64,000 bases of DNA from Iodobacter fluviatilis (GCF_004194535.1 NZ_CP025781.1:1984001-2048000), one strand, 5' to 3'; positions 54,141-63,735 are shown, counted from the first letter of the stretch. Translations and numbers: made by a program. Notes: generated by a model not told the origin, from the letters alone.

Positions 54141-54436
54141 TGTTGCGTGCACTGGCTTTGATGTTATTGAGTGGCGCGGCATTGGCTTCGCCGGATGAAA
54201 TTACGGGGCGCTATCAATGCGGCTCGGCGCAGTTTTATATGACCTCCAGCACCGACATGGAGCAGGTAAGGCTACGTGTTGATGGCCGGATTTATGATCT
54301 AGTCACCATGCGCACCGCCAGTGGTGCAGCTTGGAGTGATGGAGAATGGATTTGGTGGACTAAGGGCGCGGATAGCTTTTTAGAACGCCAGTCTGTCATG
54401 GTTGCTAAAGATTGCCTGAAGAAGCCGGCGTACTAA
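54140..54436 (+). CDS. MliC/PliC-type lysozyme inhibitor-like exported protein
   Basis: 98 residues from ATG 54140, coupled to the pseudouridine synthase (TAATG). Signal peptide LRALALMLLSGAALA, then a small beta-barrel-like domain with two cysteines (RYQCGSAQFYM and VAKDCLKK) and WSDGEWIWWTKG, matching the MliC pattern (YxC..., C-terminal Cys). MliC proteins sit in the periplasm or outer membrane and block C-type lysozyme. No lipobox is seen, so it is probably soluble. Assignment is moderate. Confidence 0.65.
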   Translation: MLRALALMLLSGAALASPDEITGRYQCGSAQFYMTSSTDMEQVRLRVDGRIYDLVTMRTASGAAWSDGEWIWWTKGADSFLERQSVMVAKDCLKKPAY

Positions 54437-55179
54437 TGTTGCGCGTTGATGTGTTATTAGTTGAGCAGGGTCTAGCGCCGTCGCGTACCGCCGCTCAATG
54501 CATGATTGCCGCTGGGCGCGTGAGCAGTGCTGGCAAGGTGATTAGCAAAGCCAGCCTGAAGCTGGCGCAGGATTGCGTACTACAGCTGGCGGCGGATGAA
54601 AGCGATCGCTTTGTTTCGCGTGGTGGTTTCAAGCTGGCAGGGGCTCTCGCTCAAGCGGGTGTGGATGTAGCGGGTATGCAAGTGCTAGATGTGGGGATTT
54701 CTACGGGTGGCTTTAGCGATTGCCTGCTACAAGCTGGGGCACGCAAAGTGATCGGAGTAGAAGTCGGCCACGGCCAGCTACACCCTAGGCTGCTGGCGGA
54801 TCGCCGTATCGTGCAGTTTGAAGGCGTAAACGCCCGTCACCTTAGCCCAGCGCTGATTGCTAGCGCCCAAGATGGGCCACTGCAGCTGATTGTGGGCGAT
54901 GTATCGTTTATCTCGCTCACGTTAATCTTACCGGCGCTGCGCTCCATGCTGCAGCCCCAAGCGGCGTTGTTGTTCTTGGTGAAACCACAGTTTGAAGTTG
55001 GCAAGGCAGGCATTGCCCGTGGCGGCATTGTTAAAGACGAAAGCCTTTATGCCGAGGTAGAAGCCAAAATAAAAACAGCCGCAATAGCGGCTGGATTTAG
55101 CGTGAAAGACTACTTTGCCAGCTCGATTAACGGTGGCGATGGGAACCGTGAATTCTTTATTTATGCGCTAGCTCTGTAG
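54436..55179 (+). CDS. tlyA: TlyA-family rRNA methyltransferase (FtsJ-like)
   Basis: 247 residues from ATG 54436, again with a TAATG junction. N-terminal S4 domain (LRVDVLLVEQGLAPSRTAAQCMIAAGRV), then an FtsJ-like Rossmann domain: VLDVGISTGGFSDCLLQAGA, VIGVEVGHGQLHPRL, LIVGDVSFISLTLILPAL and the KPQFEVGK segment. TlyA methylates ribose in rRNA; older annotations call it haemolysin. Third gene of a coupled trio. Confidence 0.92.
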   Translation: MLRVDVLLVEQGLAPSRTAAQCMIAAGRVSSAGKVISKASLKLAQDCVLQLAADESDRFVSRGGFKLAGALAQAGVDVAGMQVLDVGISTGGFSDCLLQAGARKVIGVEVGHGQLHPRLLADRRIVQFEGVNARHLSPALIASAQDGPLQLIVGDVSFISLTLILPALRSMLQPQAALLFLVKPQFEVGKAGIARGGIVKDESLYAEVEAKIKTAAIAAGFSVKDYFASSINGGDGNREFFIYALAL

Positions 55180-55275
55180 GGGCACGGCATGGCGTGCCCT
55201 CTGCATATCACCTTGCTTAGGCTGTAGCTAAGTGGTTTTTGCTTGGTGTAACTCGCCACGGCATACAGAAGCACA

Positions 55276-55306
55276 GTGGGTTATGACAGAAATCTGTCTA
55301 ACCCAC
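55276..55306. terminator. Convergent terminator between tlyA and the PglL-like gene
   Basis: Long hairpin GTGGGTTA-t-GACAGA / TCTGTC-TAACCCAC with two-base loop, followed on the plus strand by a T-rich stretch. It lies between converging genes. The sequence also resembles GTGGGTTA-type intergenic repeats. Confidence 0.65.
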
Positions 55307-55314
55307 TCTACGTT

Positions 55315-57045
55315 TTATTTCTTTTTCCCAAATAACACTTCAGCGTCATCTACTTCTTTTAATAGCGCCCGTACTTCGGGCTCTTTAAATTCGCTGATCG
55401 CTTCTTTGTAGTATTCCAAGCTTTCTGGATAAGCAAACGCGGCTTGGCGCATTAAGCTGTGGGCTTTGCCGGTGTTACCACGTAGGGCTTCCATAATGGC
55501 TTGATCGCTCAGCTGGGTAGGATAGGGGCGTACTTGGTTTAGTCTATCCAAAATTTGCAGTTTCCATGACATGTCTACCTTGCTGGCGACGATGTAGTTG
55601 GATAGCGCAAAATCAGCGTAGAAATCGATGAGGGGGTTTTGTTTCAACCCTTGCAGGGTTTTAATCCGGCTTGCGTTTTCTGTAGGTTTAGTCGATGGTT
55701 CCATGATTGGGTAAATCTGTATATACAGCAGGCCACCAAACACGGCAGTGGCGAGGGCTGCAACGCCGTAGCTGCCAAGGGTGGCGCGTACTGCCAAATT
55801 GGGTATCTCTAGCATACGTGGTGCATCAGAGCGCATAAAGAACAGCGCCAGTGCAAATGGGCCCATTAGGTGGTAATACCATAGTGGGTATTCAACCAAA
55901 CTATGTAGTACCGACACAATCACCATGGATGCACCGAAGATTTTAACGGGGTCGTGCTCGCGTTTAAGTAGAGCAATAAACATCCATGAAATCCCACCCG
56001 CCATAACGATGGCACCCGCTAAACCCGTTTCTGCCATGATATTGAGTAGTGAATTATGTGCATGAGTAAACAGCACACTTTCTGTCACGATGGCAAAAGC
56101 GGGGTTGATTTGCAGGGCGATACTTTGCGATGGATAAGCGCCCCAGCCAATACCTAGCCAAGGGTGGGCTAAAAAGGTTAGCCATGCTTTATGCCATTCC
56201 ACCAAACGGCGTGCACCGTTGGAATCTAGCCTGTCTAAGCCAGTTGGCACTTCATTTTTGGCGTGTAGCAAGGATTGTAGTGCTTCATTTACCCACGGGG
56301 CTACAAACTGCATCACGATGATCAGCACGGCACAAGCGACTAAATATCCGCCAAAGCGGCGCACGCTATCTTTGCCTAGCCATGCGGATAAGCCACCAAA
56401 TACCAGCCAAGCCCCTGCATACATAAATGGAGAGCGCGAGCTGCTCCATGCAATGGCTAGTGCTAGCCACATCGCCACTGGCCAAAACCATGTTCTAGGT
56501 AATTCTTTTTCTGCGGCTAGCCACGCTGCGGCGGCTAAGCCCCAGGTTAGATAATGACCATAGAGATTTTTCTGACCTAAGTGGCCAAAGATTAAGCGTG
56601 GGCCGTTTTGGATTAGCTCGATAACCTGTTGTACAGAGATGGCAGAATTAAAAATGGCTCCAGCTAATAAGCCCCAAGCAAAGAAGGGGGCGAGCTGCAT
56701 GCTACCAAAATGATCCCTTGCTCTGGCTAATGCCCATACTGAAAACGCTGCGGTCAGTGCGTAAAGAATTGGCTCGGTGCGATCAGACCAATAGAGCACT
56801 GGCATGACGAGCATCTGCAGAGCAATGACCGCAGCTAAACCAAACCAGATCAAGCTGGCATAAGGCGGGCTGGATTTTTTATAGCTAGGCAGAGCCGCAG
56901 CGGTAAGTACCATCAGGACTGCAAGCACTAAGGCGGCTAGTTCAGAAGGGAATACTGGATTGGGCGCATAGCGAAAAGGAATGCCGCAGGGAACTGCGGC
57001 AAGCAAAAATAGCAGGGTTTGGAATACTCTTAGTTGCGCGATCAT
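55315..57045 (-). CDS. PglL-type O-oligosaccharyltransferase / Wzy-O-antigen ligase family
   Basis: 576 residues, with about 11-12 membrane segments up to residue 450 and a C-terminal helical domain. The signature GHLGQKNLYGHYLTWGL matches the PglL_A motif (normally GN.GQPN..a). The periplasmic Wzy_C loop has WLGIGWGAYPSQS and HAHNSLLNIMAETG, and EYPLWYYHLMGPFAL is characteristic of PglL. These enzymes transfer undecaprenyl-linked glycans to Ser/Thr of pilin and other periplasmic proteins. Located at the end of the his-tat cluster, overlapping tatC by four bases. An O-antigen ligase role is less likely. Confidence 0.85.
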   Translation of the reverse strand: MIAQLRVFQTLLFLLAAVPCGIPFRYAPNPVFPSELAALVLAVLMVLTAAALPSYKKSSPPYASLIWFGLAAVIALQMLVMPVLYWSDRTEPILYALTAAFSVWALARARDHFGSMQLAPFFAWGLLAGAIFNSAISVQQVIELIQNGPRLIFGHLGQKNLYGHYLTWGLAAAAWLAAEKELPRTWFWPVAMWLALAIAWSSSRSPFMYAGAWLVFGGLSAWLGKDSVRRFGGYLVACAVLIIVMQFVAPWVNEALQSLLHAKNEVPTGLDRLDSNGARRLVEWHKAWLTFLAHPWLGIGWGAYPSQSIALQINPAFAIVTESVLFTHAHNSLLNIMAETGLAGAIVMAGGISWMFIALLKREHDPVKIFGASMVIVSVLHSLVEYPLWYYHLMGPFALALFFMRSDAPRMLEIPNLAVRATLGSYGVAALATAVFGGLLYIQIYPIMEPSTKPTENASRIKTLQGLKQNPLIDFYADFALSNYIVASKVDMSWKLQILDRLNQVRPYPTQLSDQAIMEALRGNTGKAHSLMRQAAFAYPESLEYYKEAISEFKEPEVRALLKEVDDAEVLFGKKK

Positions 57046-57782
57046 GGTGTGTTTTCGATGCTTTCTTGGGGAGTTTTATACATCCAGCTGGCGACCAAAA
57101 CACCCGCTTCAAAGAGAAGCCAAAGCGGAATAGCCAACAGGCATTGGGATACTACATCTGGCGGGGTCACTACCGCCGCGATGACAAAGGCGCCGACGAT
57201 AACATAGGGGCGGATTTCTTTCAGTTTTGCGATACTAATAAAGCCCATTTTAACCAGCACAATCACCAAAATTGGTACTTCAAAGGTCACGCCAAAGGAG
57301 ATAAACATGCCAATGGCAAAATCTAAATACTCGCCAGAATCGGGCAGCCATTGCATTGATGCGGGAATCACCGAAACAATAAATTTAAAGACCACACCAA
57401 ACACTAGGAAATAAGCAAAACCAACGCCCAGCATAAAGAGCAGGCTAGAGGCGACAACCAGTGGCAGGATGAGTTTTTTTTCCTGCGCATAAAGGCCGGG
57501 AGCAATAAAGGCCCATAGCTGGTAAAGCGTATGCGGCAAGGTAATCATAAAAGCCACCATCGAGGTGATTTTTATCTGCAGCATAAAGGGGGAGGCAATG
57601 CCGATGGTGATTAGACGCTGATTAGGTAAAACGTGGGTCAGTGGGGCAACCATTAAATCATAAAGTTGTTCTGAAAAATAAAAGCAGGCAAGAAATCCGA
57701 CTAAGAAAACCGCTGCGATACGTACAATTCGCGTACGTAATTCGAGTAAATGAACTAAGAGAGGCTGGAGGTTATCCGTCAT
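57042..57782 (-). CDS. tatC: Sec-independent protein translocase TatC
   Basis: 246 residues from ATG 57782 (MTDNLQPLLVHLLELRTRIVRI), the usual TatC start; the frame continues upstream to 57875 without a convincing start. Six membrane helices; conserved FxF/ALYQLWAFIAPGLYAQEK periplasmic loop and the LVVASSLLFMLGVGFAYFLV segment. It recognises twin-arginine signals and forms the Tat receptor with TatB. Stop overlaps the PglL-like start by four bases. Confidence 0.95.
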   Translation of the reverse strand: MTDNLQPLLVHLLELRTRIVRIAAVFLVGFLACFYFSEQLYDLMVAPLTHVLPNQRLITIGIASPFMLQIKITSMVAFMITLPHTLYQLWAFIAPGLYAQEKKLILPLVVASSLLFMLGVGFAYFLVFGVVFKFIVSVIPASMQWLPDSGEYLDFAIGMFISFGVTFEVPILVIVLVKMGFISIAKLKEIRPYVIVGAFVIAAVVTPPDVVSQCLLAIPLWLLFEAGVLVASWMYKTPQESIENTP

Positions 57783-57901
57783 ATTTAACGCCGAGATATG
57801 TGGAGTGGGCAGGTTTCTTTGCCCAATGATGATGTGTATTGTTATCAGCGAGGCGGAGTGGGCAAAGCTGCCCACCTTAAGCCTGCATCATCTGATTAGT
57901 T

Positions 57902-58285
57902 TTAACGCCGATCTGGCCTAGATTCTGCATGTGGTGTTACAGGTGGGGCGAATAAATCACCTTGAGGGCCAGTAGGAATTTCATCCATCGTTGGCTGTTC
58001 TTTAGGTTCAGTAGGCTCAGACAATGCGGCCTTTGCTTCCTCTAGAGGCTGATGAATGGTTTGACTGAGATAGCCAGCCTCGGCACGAATTTCTGCTTCG
58101 ACTTTAGCAAGCTCCGCCAGTTGAAATTCTTTATCTAAATCAGACTTTACCGTCGAGATAAAGCGCTGTGCTCGGCCCAGCAAGGCACCGGCAGTACGCG
58201 CCACCTTAGGGAGTTTCTCTGGACCAATCACAACTAAGGCGACGGCGCTGATAATAATGAGCTCACCAAAACTAACATCAAACAC
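57902..58285 (-). CDS. tatB: Sec-independent protein translocase TatB
   Basis: 127 residues. Starts MFDVSFGELIIISAVALVVIGPEKLP (short membrane helix then amphipathic helix with GPEKLP), followed by a charged helix and a Pro-rich tail, as expected for TatB. Follows tatA by nine bases and precedes tatC. Confidence 0.95.
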   Translation of the reverse strand: MFDVSFGELIIISAVALVVIGPEKLPKVARTAGALLGRAQRFISTVKSDLDKEFQLAELAKVEAEIRAEAGYLSQTIHQPLEEAKAALSEPTEPKEQPTMDEIPTGPQGDLFAPPVTPHAESRPDRR

Positions 58286-58294
58286 GGGCGAACC

Positions 58295-58486
58295 TTAGCG
58301 TTTGTCGGTTTCGACGGGTTTATCTTCACTCTTAGCAGCGGGTGTTTCGCCATCTTTGATGCCGTCTTTAAAGCCTTTAACCGCAGAGCCTAAGTCTTTA
58401 CCAATATTGCCGAGCTTTTTGGTACCAAAAACCAAAACCACAATGACCAGAACGATCAGCCAATGCCATATGCTAAATGAACCCAT
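58295..58486 (-). CDS. tatA: Sec-independent protein translocase TatA
   Basis: 63 residues: [29 protein letters not shown], the usual short helix and FGTKKL hinge, then an amphipathic helix ([12 protein letters not shown]) and a charged tail. It forms the Tat pore. Order tatA-tatB-tatC downstream of hisE-hinT is common in betaproteobacteria. Confidence 0.95.
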   Translation of the reverse strand: MGSFSIWHWLIVLVIVVLVFGTKKLGNIGKDLGSAVKGFKDGIKDGETPAAKSEDKPVETDKR

Positions 58487-58507
58487 GATAATCTCCTTGC
58501 TTCACGC

Positions 58508-58864
58508 TTATTGCGTGGTGATGTCTGAAATATTAGTTGTAAGGGGCTTGCCGCCAATCACATGCATATGTAGATGGAAGAAAGTCTGCCCACCACCATG
58601 GCCGGTGTTAATGATAGTGCGGTAGCCATCGTCCAAGCCTTGCTCTTTGGCAAGCTTGGCCGTCAAAAGCAGCATTTTGCCAAGCACTGCTTGATGTTCT
58701 GCTGTGGCATGCGCCAAAGAATCGACATGCACTTTAGGCACCACTAAAAAATGCACGGGTGCAACGGGGTGTATATCGTGAAAAGCGATCACATCATCGT
58801 CTTCAAATATTTTCTTTGCAGGAATTTCACCAGCGGCAATTTTACAAAATAGGCAATCGCTCAT
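58508..58864 (-). CDS. hinT: HIT-family purine nucleoside phosphoramidase HinT
   Basis: 118 residues from ATG 58864 (MSDCLFCKIAAGEIP); an upstream start at 58915 would overlap hisE. The catalytic histidine triad motif is HLHMHVIGG (HxHxHxx). Cys-x-x-Cys at residues 4-7 (CLFC) is typical. It hydrolyses nucleoside phosphoramidates. One base separates it from the hisE stop. Confidence 0.95.
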   Translation of the reverse strand: MSDCLFCKIAAGEIPAKKIFEDDDVIAFHDIHPVAPVHFLVVPKVHVDSLAHATAEHQAVLGKMLLLTAKLAKEQGLDDGYRTIINTGHGGGQTFFHLHMHVIGGKPLTTNISDITTQ

Positions 58865-58865
58865 G

Positions 58866-59192
58866 CTATTGCTCCTGCCGTGAGTTTTTTTCGTCGATGC
58901 CAGAAATGCCTTCACGGCGGGCTAATTCCGCGAGTACATCGTCGGCACTTAAGCCTTTATGCGCCAGTAGCACTAAGGTATGAAACCACAGATCGGCCAC
59001 TTCCCGGACAATATGTAGCTTGTCGCCATCTTTGGCCGCCATAATGGTTTCTACCGCTTCTTCCCCCACCTTTTTCAAGATGGCATCGGTGCCTTGATGC
59101 AGCAACTTCGCTACATAAGAGGTGGAAGGATCACTATTACGGCGCTTGGCCAGCGTGGTGGATAAGCGTTCCAGAATATCTGCAGAGACCAT
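58866..59192 (-). CDS. hisE: Phosphoribosyl-ATP pyrophosphatase HisE
   Basis: 108 residues from ATG 59192 ([18 protein letters not shown]). Family motifs: [30 protein letters not shown] with the metal-binding glutamates (EEAxE), and [14 protein letters not shown]. Second step of histidine synthesis; in many bacteria it is fused to HisI but here it is separate. A 123-base gap separates it from hisI. Confidence 0.94.
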   Translation of the reverse strand: MVSADILERLSTTLAKRRNSDPSTSYVAKLLHQGTDAILKKVGEEAVETIMAAKDGDKLHIVREVADLWFHTLVLLAHKGLSADDVLAELARREGISGIDEKNSRQEQ

Positions 59193-59315
59193 AGCTTTAC
59201 CTTGTCTGATGTACTTCAAGCTCGATTATATTGCTAATAGGTTACAAGTATGTGGCGATTATATGGAAATCTTGCCAATAAGGGGGTAGTGATGCCCCGC
59301 CTTAGCAATGTGATA

Positions 59316-59705
59316 TCAAGGCTTAGTGGCATAAATTTGCACGGGATCTTTGAGTACGGCATCAGTGATGACCCACTTGCTATCCACCAAAGTGCGGAAA
59401 AAACAGCTGGGGCGGCCTGTATGGCAGGCAATCCCGCCTACTTGCTCGATTTGGTAGATCAGCACATCACCATCGCAATCAAATTGGATGGCCGATACCT
59501 TTTGAAAGTGGCCAGATTCTTCGCCCTTATGCCAGAGCTTTTGTCTGGAGCGGGTCCAGTAATGTGCAGTTTTTTTTTCGGCAGTAAGCGCTACCGCTTC
59601 ACGGTTAGCGTAGGCAAACATCAGTATACGGCCGCTTTCTTGATCTTGGGCAATCACTGGTACTAGGCCTTTTTCATCCCACTTTATTTCATCTAGCCAG
59701 CTCAT
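59316..59705 (-). CDS. hisI: Phosphoribosyl-AMP cyclohydrolase HisI
   Basis: 129 residues, the single-domain HisI. Motifs: [72 protein letters not shown] with zinc/magnesium ligands (D-C-D-x-D, C). Third step of histidine synthesis. Its ATG overlaps the hisF stop by four bases. Confidence 0.95.
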   Translation of the reverse strand: MSWLDEIKWDEKGLVPVIAQDQESGRILMFAYANREAVALTAEKKTAHYWTRSRQKLWHKGEESGHFQKVSAIQFDCDGDVLIYQIEQVGGIACHTGRPSCFFRTLVDSKWVITDAVLKDPVQIYATKP

Positions 59706-60475
59706 AAGCGCACCTCAATCCCTGCGGCACGCATGACTTCTTTGGCTTGGCGCACTGTATATTCGCCAAAGTGAAAGATACTGGCAGCAAGCACCGCATC
59801 GGCGTGCCCTTGGATCACGCCATCGACTAAATGCTGCAGGTTGCCCACGCCGCCAGAGGCAATCACGGGGATATCTACCGCATCGCTTACTGCGCGGGTG
59901 AGTGGTAGATTAAAGCCAATTTTGGTGCCATCTCTATCCATGCTGGTGAGTAGAATCTCGCCCGCGCCCAATTGCTGCATCCGTGTTGCCCATTCAATGG
60001 CATCTAGCCCTGTTGGGTTACGCCCACCGTGGGTAAATACTTCCCAGCGTAATGGCTCATTTGGCAGGCTGACTTGCTTGGCATCAATGGCCACCACAAT
60101 CGCTTGGCTGCCAAAGCGATCGCTGGCGTCTTTGACTATTTGTGGGTTGGTTACGGCGGTGGTGTTGATGCTGACTTTATCGGCACCCGCATTAAGTAAT
60201 CGGCGGATATCATCTACCACCCGAATGCCGCCACCTACGGTGAGTGGAATAAACACTTGGGCTGCGACTTCTTCAATCACATGCAAAATAATATCCCGCT
60301 GATCGGATGAGGCGGTAATGTCTAAGAAGGTCAGCTCGTCTGCGCCTTGGTCATCATATTTCTTAGCGATTTCGACTGGATCGCCTGCATCACGCAGGCC
60401 TACAAAGTTGATACCTTTGACTACTCGGCCAGCGGTTACATCAAGACAGGGAATAATACGTTTAGCAAGAGACAT
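59702..60475 (-). CDS. hisF: Imidazole glycerol phosphate synthase subunit HisF
   Basis: 257 residues from ATG 60475 ([21 protein letters not shown]), the canonical start; a longer frame reaches 60682 but would overlap the upstream gene. TIM barrel with catalytic aspartates in IPCLDV and LTSMDRDGT, and [11 protein letters not shown]. It pairs with HisH to make IGP and AICAR. Confidence 0.97.
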   Translation of the reverse strand: MSLAKRIIPCLDVTAGRVVKGINFVGLRDAGDPVEIAKKYDDQGADELTFLDITASSDQRDIILHVIEEVAAQVFIPLTVGGGIRVVDDIRRLLNAGADKVSINTTAVTNPQIVKDASDRFGSQAIVVAIDAKQVSLPNEPLRWEVFTHGGRNPTGLDAIEWATRMQQLGAGEILLTSMDRDGTKIGFNLPLTRAVSDAVDIPVIASGGVGNLQHLVDGVIQGHADAVLAASIFHFGEYTVRQAKEVMRAAGIEVRL

Positions 60476-60509
60476 GGCGTTTTTTTTGCTTTTTAGGAAA
60501 AGACGGGGC

Positions 60510-60848
60510 TTATTCGGATTGCTGAGCGATCCAGAGAGCCCAGAGTTTACTGGCTGCTTCACTATATTGGCCTGGGCAGCCGGCAAACTCGGAGCTGAAC
60601 CACTGAACAAAGATGTTATGCACGACTTCTCGAACATCGTCTTCAGATTGGCATTGCGGCAACACACGTAAAATACTGCCAACTTCGGGGGCGTAGCCCT
60701 GAGGCTCCATGACGAGCGGGATCATCATTGGGTCACAATCAAATAGCAGTTGGCAGACTTGCTCAAAGAACAGTGGATCCTGCTCTTGCAGATAGCCGCC
60801 AATTTTCCTTTCGCTACTGGCCCAATCAAACCATTTAGGCTGTGACAT
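60510..60848 (-). CDS. Hypothetical acidic protein between hisA and hisF
   Basis: 112 residues, Trp-rich and acidic ([59 protein letters not shown]). The DP..(P)..Y..E...I pattern recalls DUF1871-type proteins, but this is weak. No signal peptide or membrane segment. It lies 34 bases before hisF in the same direction, so co-transcription is likely. Function unknown. Confidence 0.65.
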   Translation of the reverse strand: MSQPKWFDWASSERKIGGYLQEQDPLFFEQVCQLLFDCDPMMIPLVMEPQGYAPEVGSILRVLPQCQSEDDVREVVHNIFVQWFSSEFAGCPGQYSEAASKLWALWIAQQSE

Positions 60849-61023
60849 GAATGCCTCACGGAATAGGGCTGCCGCGCCCCTATTATGGAAACCTCTAAAA
60901 TCCTAGCTCTTTAATATGCTGCGTTACGCTTTAAATAAATTGTTTCACACCTCAAGCAGATGCAGGTTCGCTATTTAAAGCAGGTCTTGGCTTATTTAGA
61001 AAGGTAGGTTTTTGCGGCCTCCA

Positions 61024-61764
61024 TTAGTCGGACAACTCGTCGGCGAGTTCTTGCGCCGCTCTAAAGTCTATCGTGCCTTCGTAAATGGCTCGGCCGGTAA
61101 TCACACCTTCAATACCCTCTGCCTCTACTGCGGCTAATTTTCTTACATCGTCTAGGTTTGTTAATCCACCAGAGGCAATTACGGGAATACTCAGTGCTTG
61201 CGCTAGTTTTACGGTGGCTTCGATATTTACGCCGCTGAGCATGCCATCGCGGCCAATATCGGTGTAAATCACGCTTTCTACGCCGTAGCCTTCAAAGCGT
61301 TTGGCAAGATCAATCACATTTAAATCGGTGATTTTTGCCCAGCCATCGGTGGCGACAAAGCCATCTTTGGCATCTAGCCCAACAATAATTTGCCCAGGGA
61401 AAGCATCGCAGGCTTCATGTAAAAAACCAGGTTGTTTGATAGCGGCGGTGCCGATGATAACGTAATCAATTCCCGCATCTAGATACATTTCTATGGTTTC
61501 TAGACTACGAATTCCGCCGCCCAACTGTACGGGTACTTCGCCGTTGATCGCTTTAAGAATGCTTTTAACCGCCGCTAAATTCTTTGGCTTGCCAGCAAAT
61601 GCGCCGTTTAGATCAACAAGGTGCATGCGGCGAGCGCCTTGGCCTAGCCAATGGCTTACAAAGCTGGCTGGGTCGTCAGAAAACACAGTGGCGTCGTCCA
61701 TTTCACCTTGGCGTAGGCGTACACATTGGCCGTCTTTTAGGTCGATTGCAGGAATGATTAGCAT
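61024..61764 (-). CDS. hisA: ProFAR isomerase HisA
   Basis: 246 residues. [22 protein letters not shown] is the canonical start; catalytic Asp8 and the second-half Asp in [14 protein letters not shown]; phosphate loops VQLGGGIRS and [12 protein letters not shown] barrel enzyme of histidine synthesis. It overlaps the upstream 76-residue gene by seven bases, suggesting translational coupling. A 175-base gap follows. Confidence 0.97.
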   Translation of the reverse strand: MLIIPAIDLKDGQCVRLRQGEMDDATVFSDDPASFVSHWLGQGARRMHLVDLNGAFAGKPKNLAAVKSILKAINGEVPVQLGGGIRSLETIEMYLDAGIDYVIIGTAAIKQPGFLHEACDAFPGQIIVGLDAKDGFVATDGWAKITDLNVIDLAKRFEGYGVESVIYTDIGRDGMLSGVNIEATVKLAQALSIPVIASGGLTNLDDVRKLAAVEAEGIEGVITGRAIYEGTIDFRAAQELADELSD

Positions 61765-61988
61765 AATGGCGTCAGATTTTGTTTTGTGAAGGGGAAAAGA
61801 TGTTTTGTTGCTTGAGTTAAAAGATTAACAATCAGCATAGCGCTAAAGAAAACTAAACAGGAATGCCAATCTAAAGAATGATTACTGGCTAAGTAGACGG
61901 TGATTACGCTGTAAATACAGGTCGTAAGAAAGCTTGTTTGTAGTGCTTCATTGCAGCCTTTCCAACTCGTTTCCCAAAGCGTTTCCAT
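61758..61988 (-). CDS. Small hypothetical membrane protein between hisH and hisA
   Basis: 76 residues with two hydrophobic segments ([15 protein letters not shown] and [15 protein letters not shown]), a short cytoplasmic N-terminus and a Lys-containing tail. It follows hisH by 11 bases and its stop overlaps hisA, so it is very likely translated. No family recognised; role in histidine synthesis is not implied. Confidence 0.6.
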   Translation of the reverse strand: METLWETSWKGCNEALQTSFLTTCIYSVITVYLASNHSLDWHSCLVFFSAMLIVNLLTQATKHLFPFTKQNLTPLC

Positions 61989-61999
61989 TCTATTGCCTT

Positions 62000-62641
62000 T
62001 TAGGTATTGCCATTCCAGTTTACAAAATTCTTCAATAAGCTTAGACCAGCATGATGACTTTTTTCAGGATGGCATTGAATAGCAAAGATATTATCCCTTG
62101 CAACCGCCGCTGCAAAGCGATATGGATAGGCACTTTCTAACACGGCGATGTTTTCACTGGGCTGAAAATGATAGCTGTGTACAAAGTAAAAGCGCTCCCC
62201 ATCGGGAATCCCAGCCCACAGCGGGTGGTCTTGTACTTTAAACATTTCATTCCAACCCATATGCGGCACTTTTAATTTTTGCCCTTGGGCATCCAACATT
62301 TTTTCCTTAGGAAAGCGCACCACTTTGCCCTTAAATACGCCAAGTCCTGGGGTATGTCCTTCTTCGCTTGATTCAAATAAAAGCTGCGCACCTACGCAAA
62401 TACCAAGAAAGGGCTTGTTTTGGGCCGCATCAAGTACCGCTTGTTTTAAGCCGCGCTCGGTCAGCTCTTTCATACAATCGGGCATCGCCCCTTGGCCGGG
62501 GAAGACCACTTTGTCTGCTTCTGCAACAATAGCTGGATCGGCAGTTAGCACAATATTGGCTAAATCGCCTGCTACATGTTCTAAAGCCTTGGTGACTGAG
62601 CGTAAATTACCCATTCCATAATCAACAACTGCAATTTTCAT
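62000..62641 (-). CDS. hisH: Imidazole glycerol phosphate synthase glutaminase subunit HisH
   Basis: 213 residues. Class I glutamine amidotransferase: nucleophile Cys in FLGICVGAQLLFESSEE and His/Glu in AIQCHPEKSH; start MKIAVVDYGMGNLRSV. Here the elbow reads GICVGAQ, a usual HisH variant. It supplies ammonia to HisF. Confidence 0.97.
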   Translation of the reverse strand: MKIAVVDYGMGNLRSVTKALEHVAGDLANIVLTADPAIVAEADKVVFPGQGAMPDCMKELTERGLKQAVLDAAQNKPFLGICVGAQLLFESSEEGHTPGLGVFKGKVVRFPKEKMLDAQGQKLKVPHMGWNEMFKVQDHPLWAGIPDGERFYFVHSYHFQPSENIAVLESAYPYRFAAAVARDNIFAIQCHPEKSHHAGLSLLKNFVNWNGNT

Positions 62642-62650
62642 GGTGTATTT

Positions 62651-63103
62651 TCAGCGTTTGATCAGGGCCGCATCGCCGCAGATCGGGTGATTGATATCAG
62701 CTTGATACTGACACAGTTGCAAGGCTGTGCCACGTGTTTTCTGCTCATTGATCAGGCAAGCGACAGCATGTACCGTACCAGCCAAATTTTGAGTAAGAAA
62801 ATCATGGCCAGCAAGCTGCGCGATCACTGTGTTTTGCCGTATCAATAGGTGTTTTAGGCTGGCGCTACGCCCCGTTTGGCAATCGACCGCTACGCTGGTT
62901 TGGCGGGTGTCGAAATGGCCATCTGAGCTACTCTGGGTGTTTAAGTAGCGCCATTGGTAGTGGTAGTAAACGTGGTTACGGCGCTCGATCACAGAATCGG
63001 TATCGATCCAGCTGCTGGACTCGCTATCCTTTGCCCATTGTAGCCAGTTGCTGCTGTAGCTTGGGCTGACAAACAGCAGCAGCAAGATGCAGATGATGCG
63101 CAT
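62651..63103 (-). CDS. Small exported protein of unknown function (surface-adhesin-E-like)
   Basis: 150 residues. Signal peptide [17 protein letters not shown], then NWLQWAKDSESSSWIDTDSV and YHYQWRYLNTQ, a pattern like the small periplasmic 'surface-adhesin protein E' fold (W.......I....I...G..V..W......). Conserved cysteines C97?-type pair (VDCQTG, VACLIN) and two more near the end. Its ATG shares one base with the hisB stop (TAATG) and it precedes hisH by nine bases, so it is co-translated with his genes. Function unknown; the family guess is weak. Confidence 0.6.
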   Translation of the reverse strand: MRIICILLLLFVSPSYSSNWLQWAKDSESSSWIDTDSVIERRNHVYYHYQWRYLNTQSSSDGHFDTRQTSVAVDCQTGRSASLKHLLIRQNTVIAQLAGHDFLTQNLAGTVHAVACLINEQKTRGTALQLCQYQADINHPICGDAALIKR

Positions 63104-63696
63104 TAGCCGACGAGTGTGCCCTTGGTGGATGGCGTAATGCCTGCCATACGTTCATCTCGCTCCACCGCCATGCGTAAGGCACGGCCTAGTGCTTTAAACA
63201 CGGTTTCGGCCTGATGATGGGCGTTTTGGCCTTTTAGGTTATCAATATGCAGGCTGATGGCGGCATGATTGATAAAACCACGGAAGAATTCGCCAAATAA
63301 ATCAACATCAAAACCACCAATCATGGCGCGCGTGTAGTTAACGTTGTATTCCAAACAGGGGCGGCCAGATAAATCAACCACGACACGGCTTAACGCCTCA
63401 TCGAGTGGTACATAACTATGGCCGTAGCGGCGAATGCCTTTTTTATCACCCACTGCTTGAGCAAATGCTTGGCCAAGGGTGATGCCTACGTCTTCTACGG
63501 TGTGGTGAGCGTCGATATGCAAATCGCCAACCGCCTTGATTTCGATATCAAATAGGCCATGGCGAGCCACTTGATCCAGCATATGTTCAAAAAAGGGCAC
63601 GCCAGTATCAAATTTTGATACCCCTGTTCCATCCAAATTTAAAGTGACGGTAATTTGAGTTTCCAGCGTATTACGGCTAACAGTGATCTGACGCAT
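63103..63696 (-). CDS. hisB: Imidazoleglycerol-phosphate dehydratase HisB
   Basis: 197 residues, single-domain HisB without the phosphatase part found in E. coli. Metal-binding motifs HHTVEDVGI and, near the end, [18 protein letters not shown]; also [13 protein letters not shown] and DLHIDAHH. First visible gene of the his cluster. Directly upstream lies a decayed copy of part of its own 5' end. Confidence 0.97.
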   Translation of the reverse strand: MRQITVSRNTLETQITVTLNLDGTGVSKFDTGVPFFEHMLDQVARHGLFDIEIKAVGDLHIDAHHTVEDVGITLGQAFAQAVGDKKGIRRYGHSYVPLDEALSRVVVDLSGRPCLEYNVNYTRAMIGGFDVDLFGEFFRGFINHAAISLHIDNLKGQNAHHQAETVFKALGRALRMAVERDERMAGITPSTKGTLVG

Positions 63697-63735
63697 TAAT
63701 AAATCCCCGAAGGTGGTTTATTTAAAAATAATATC

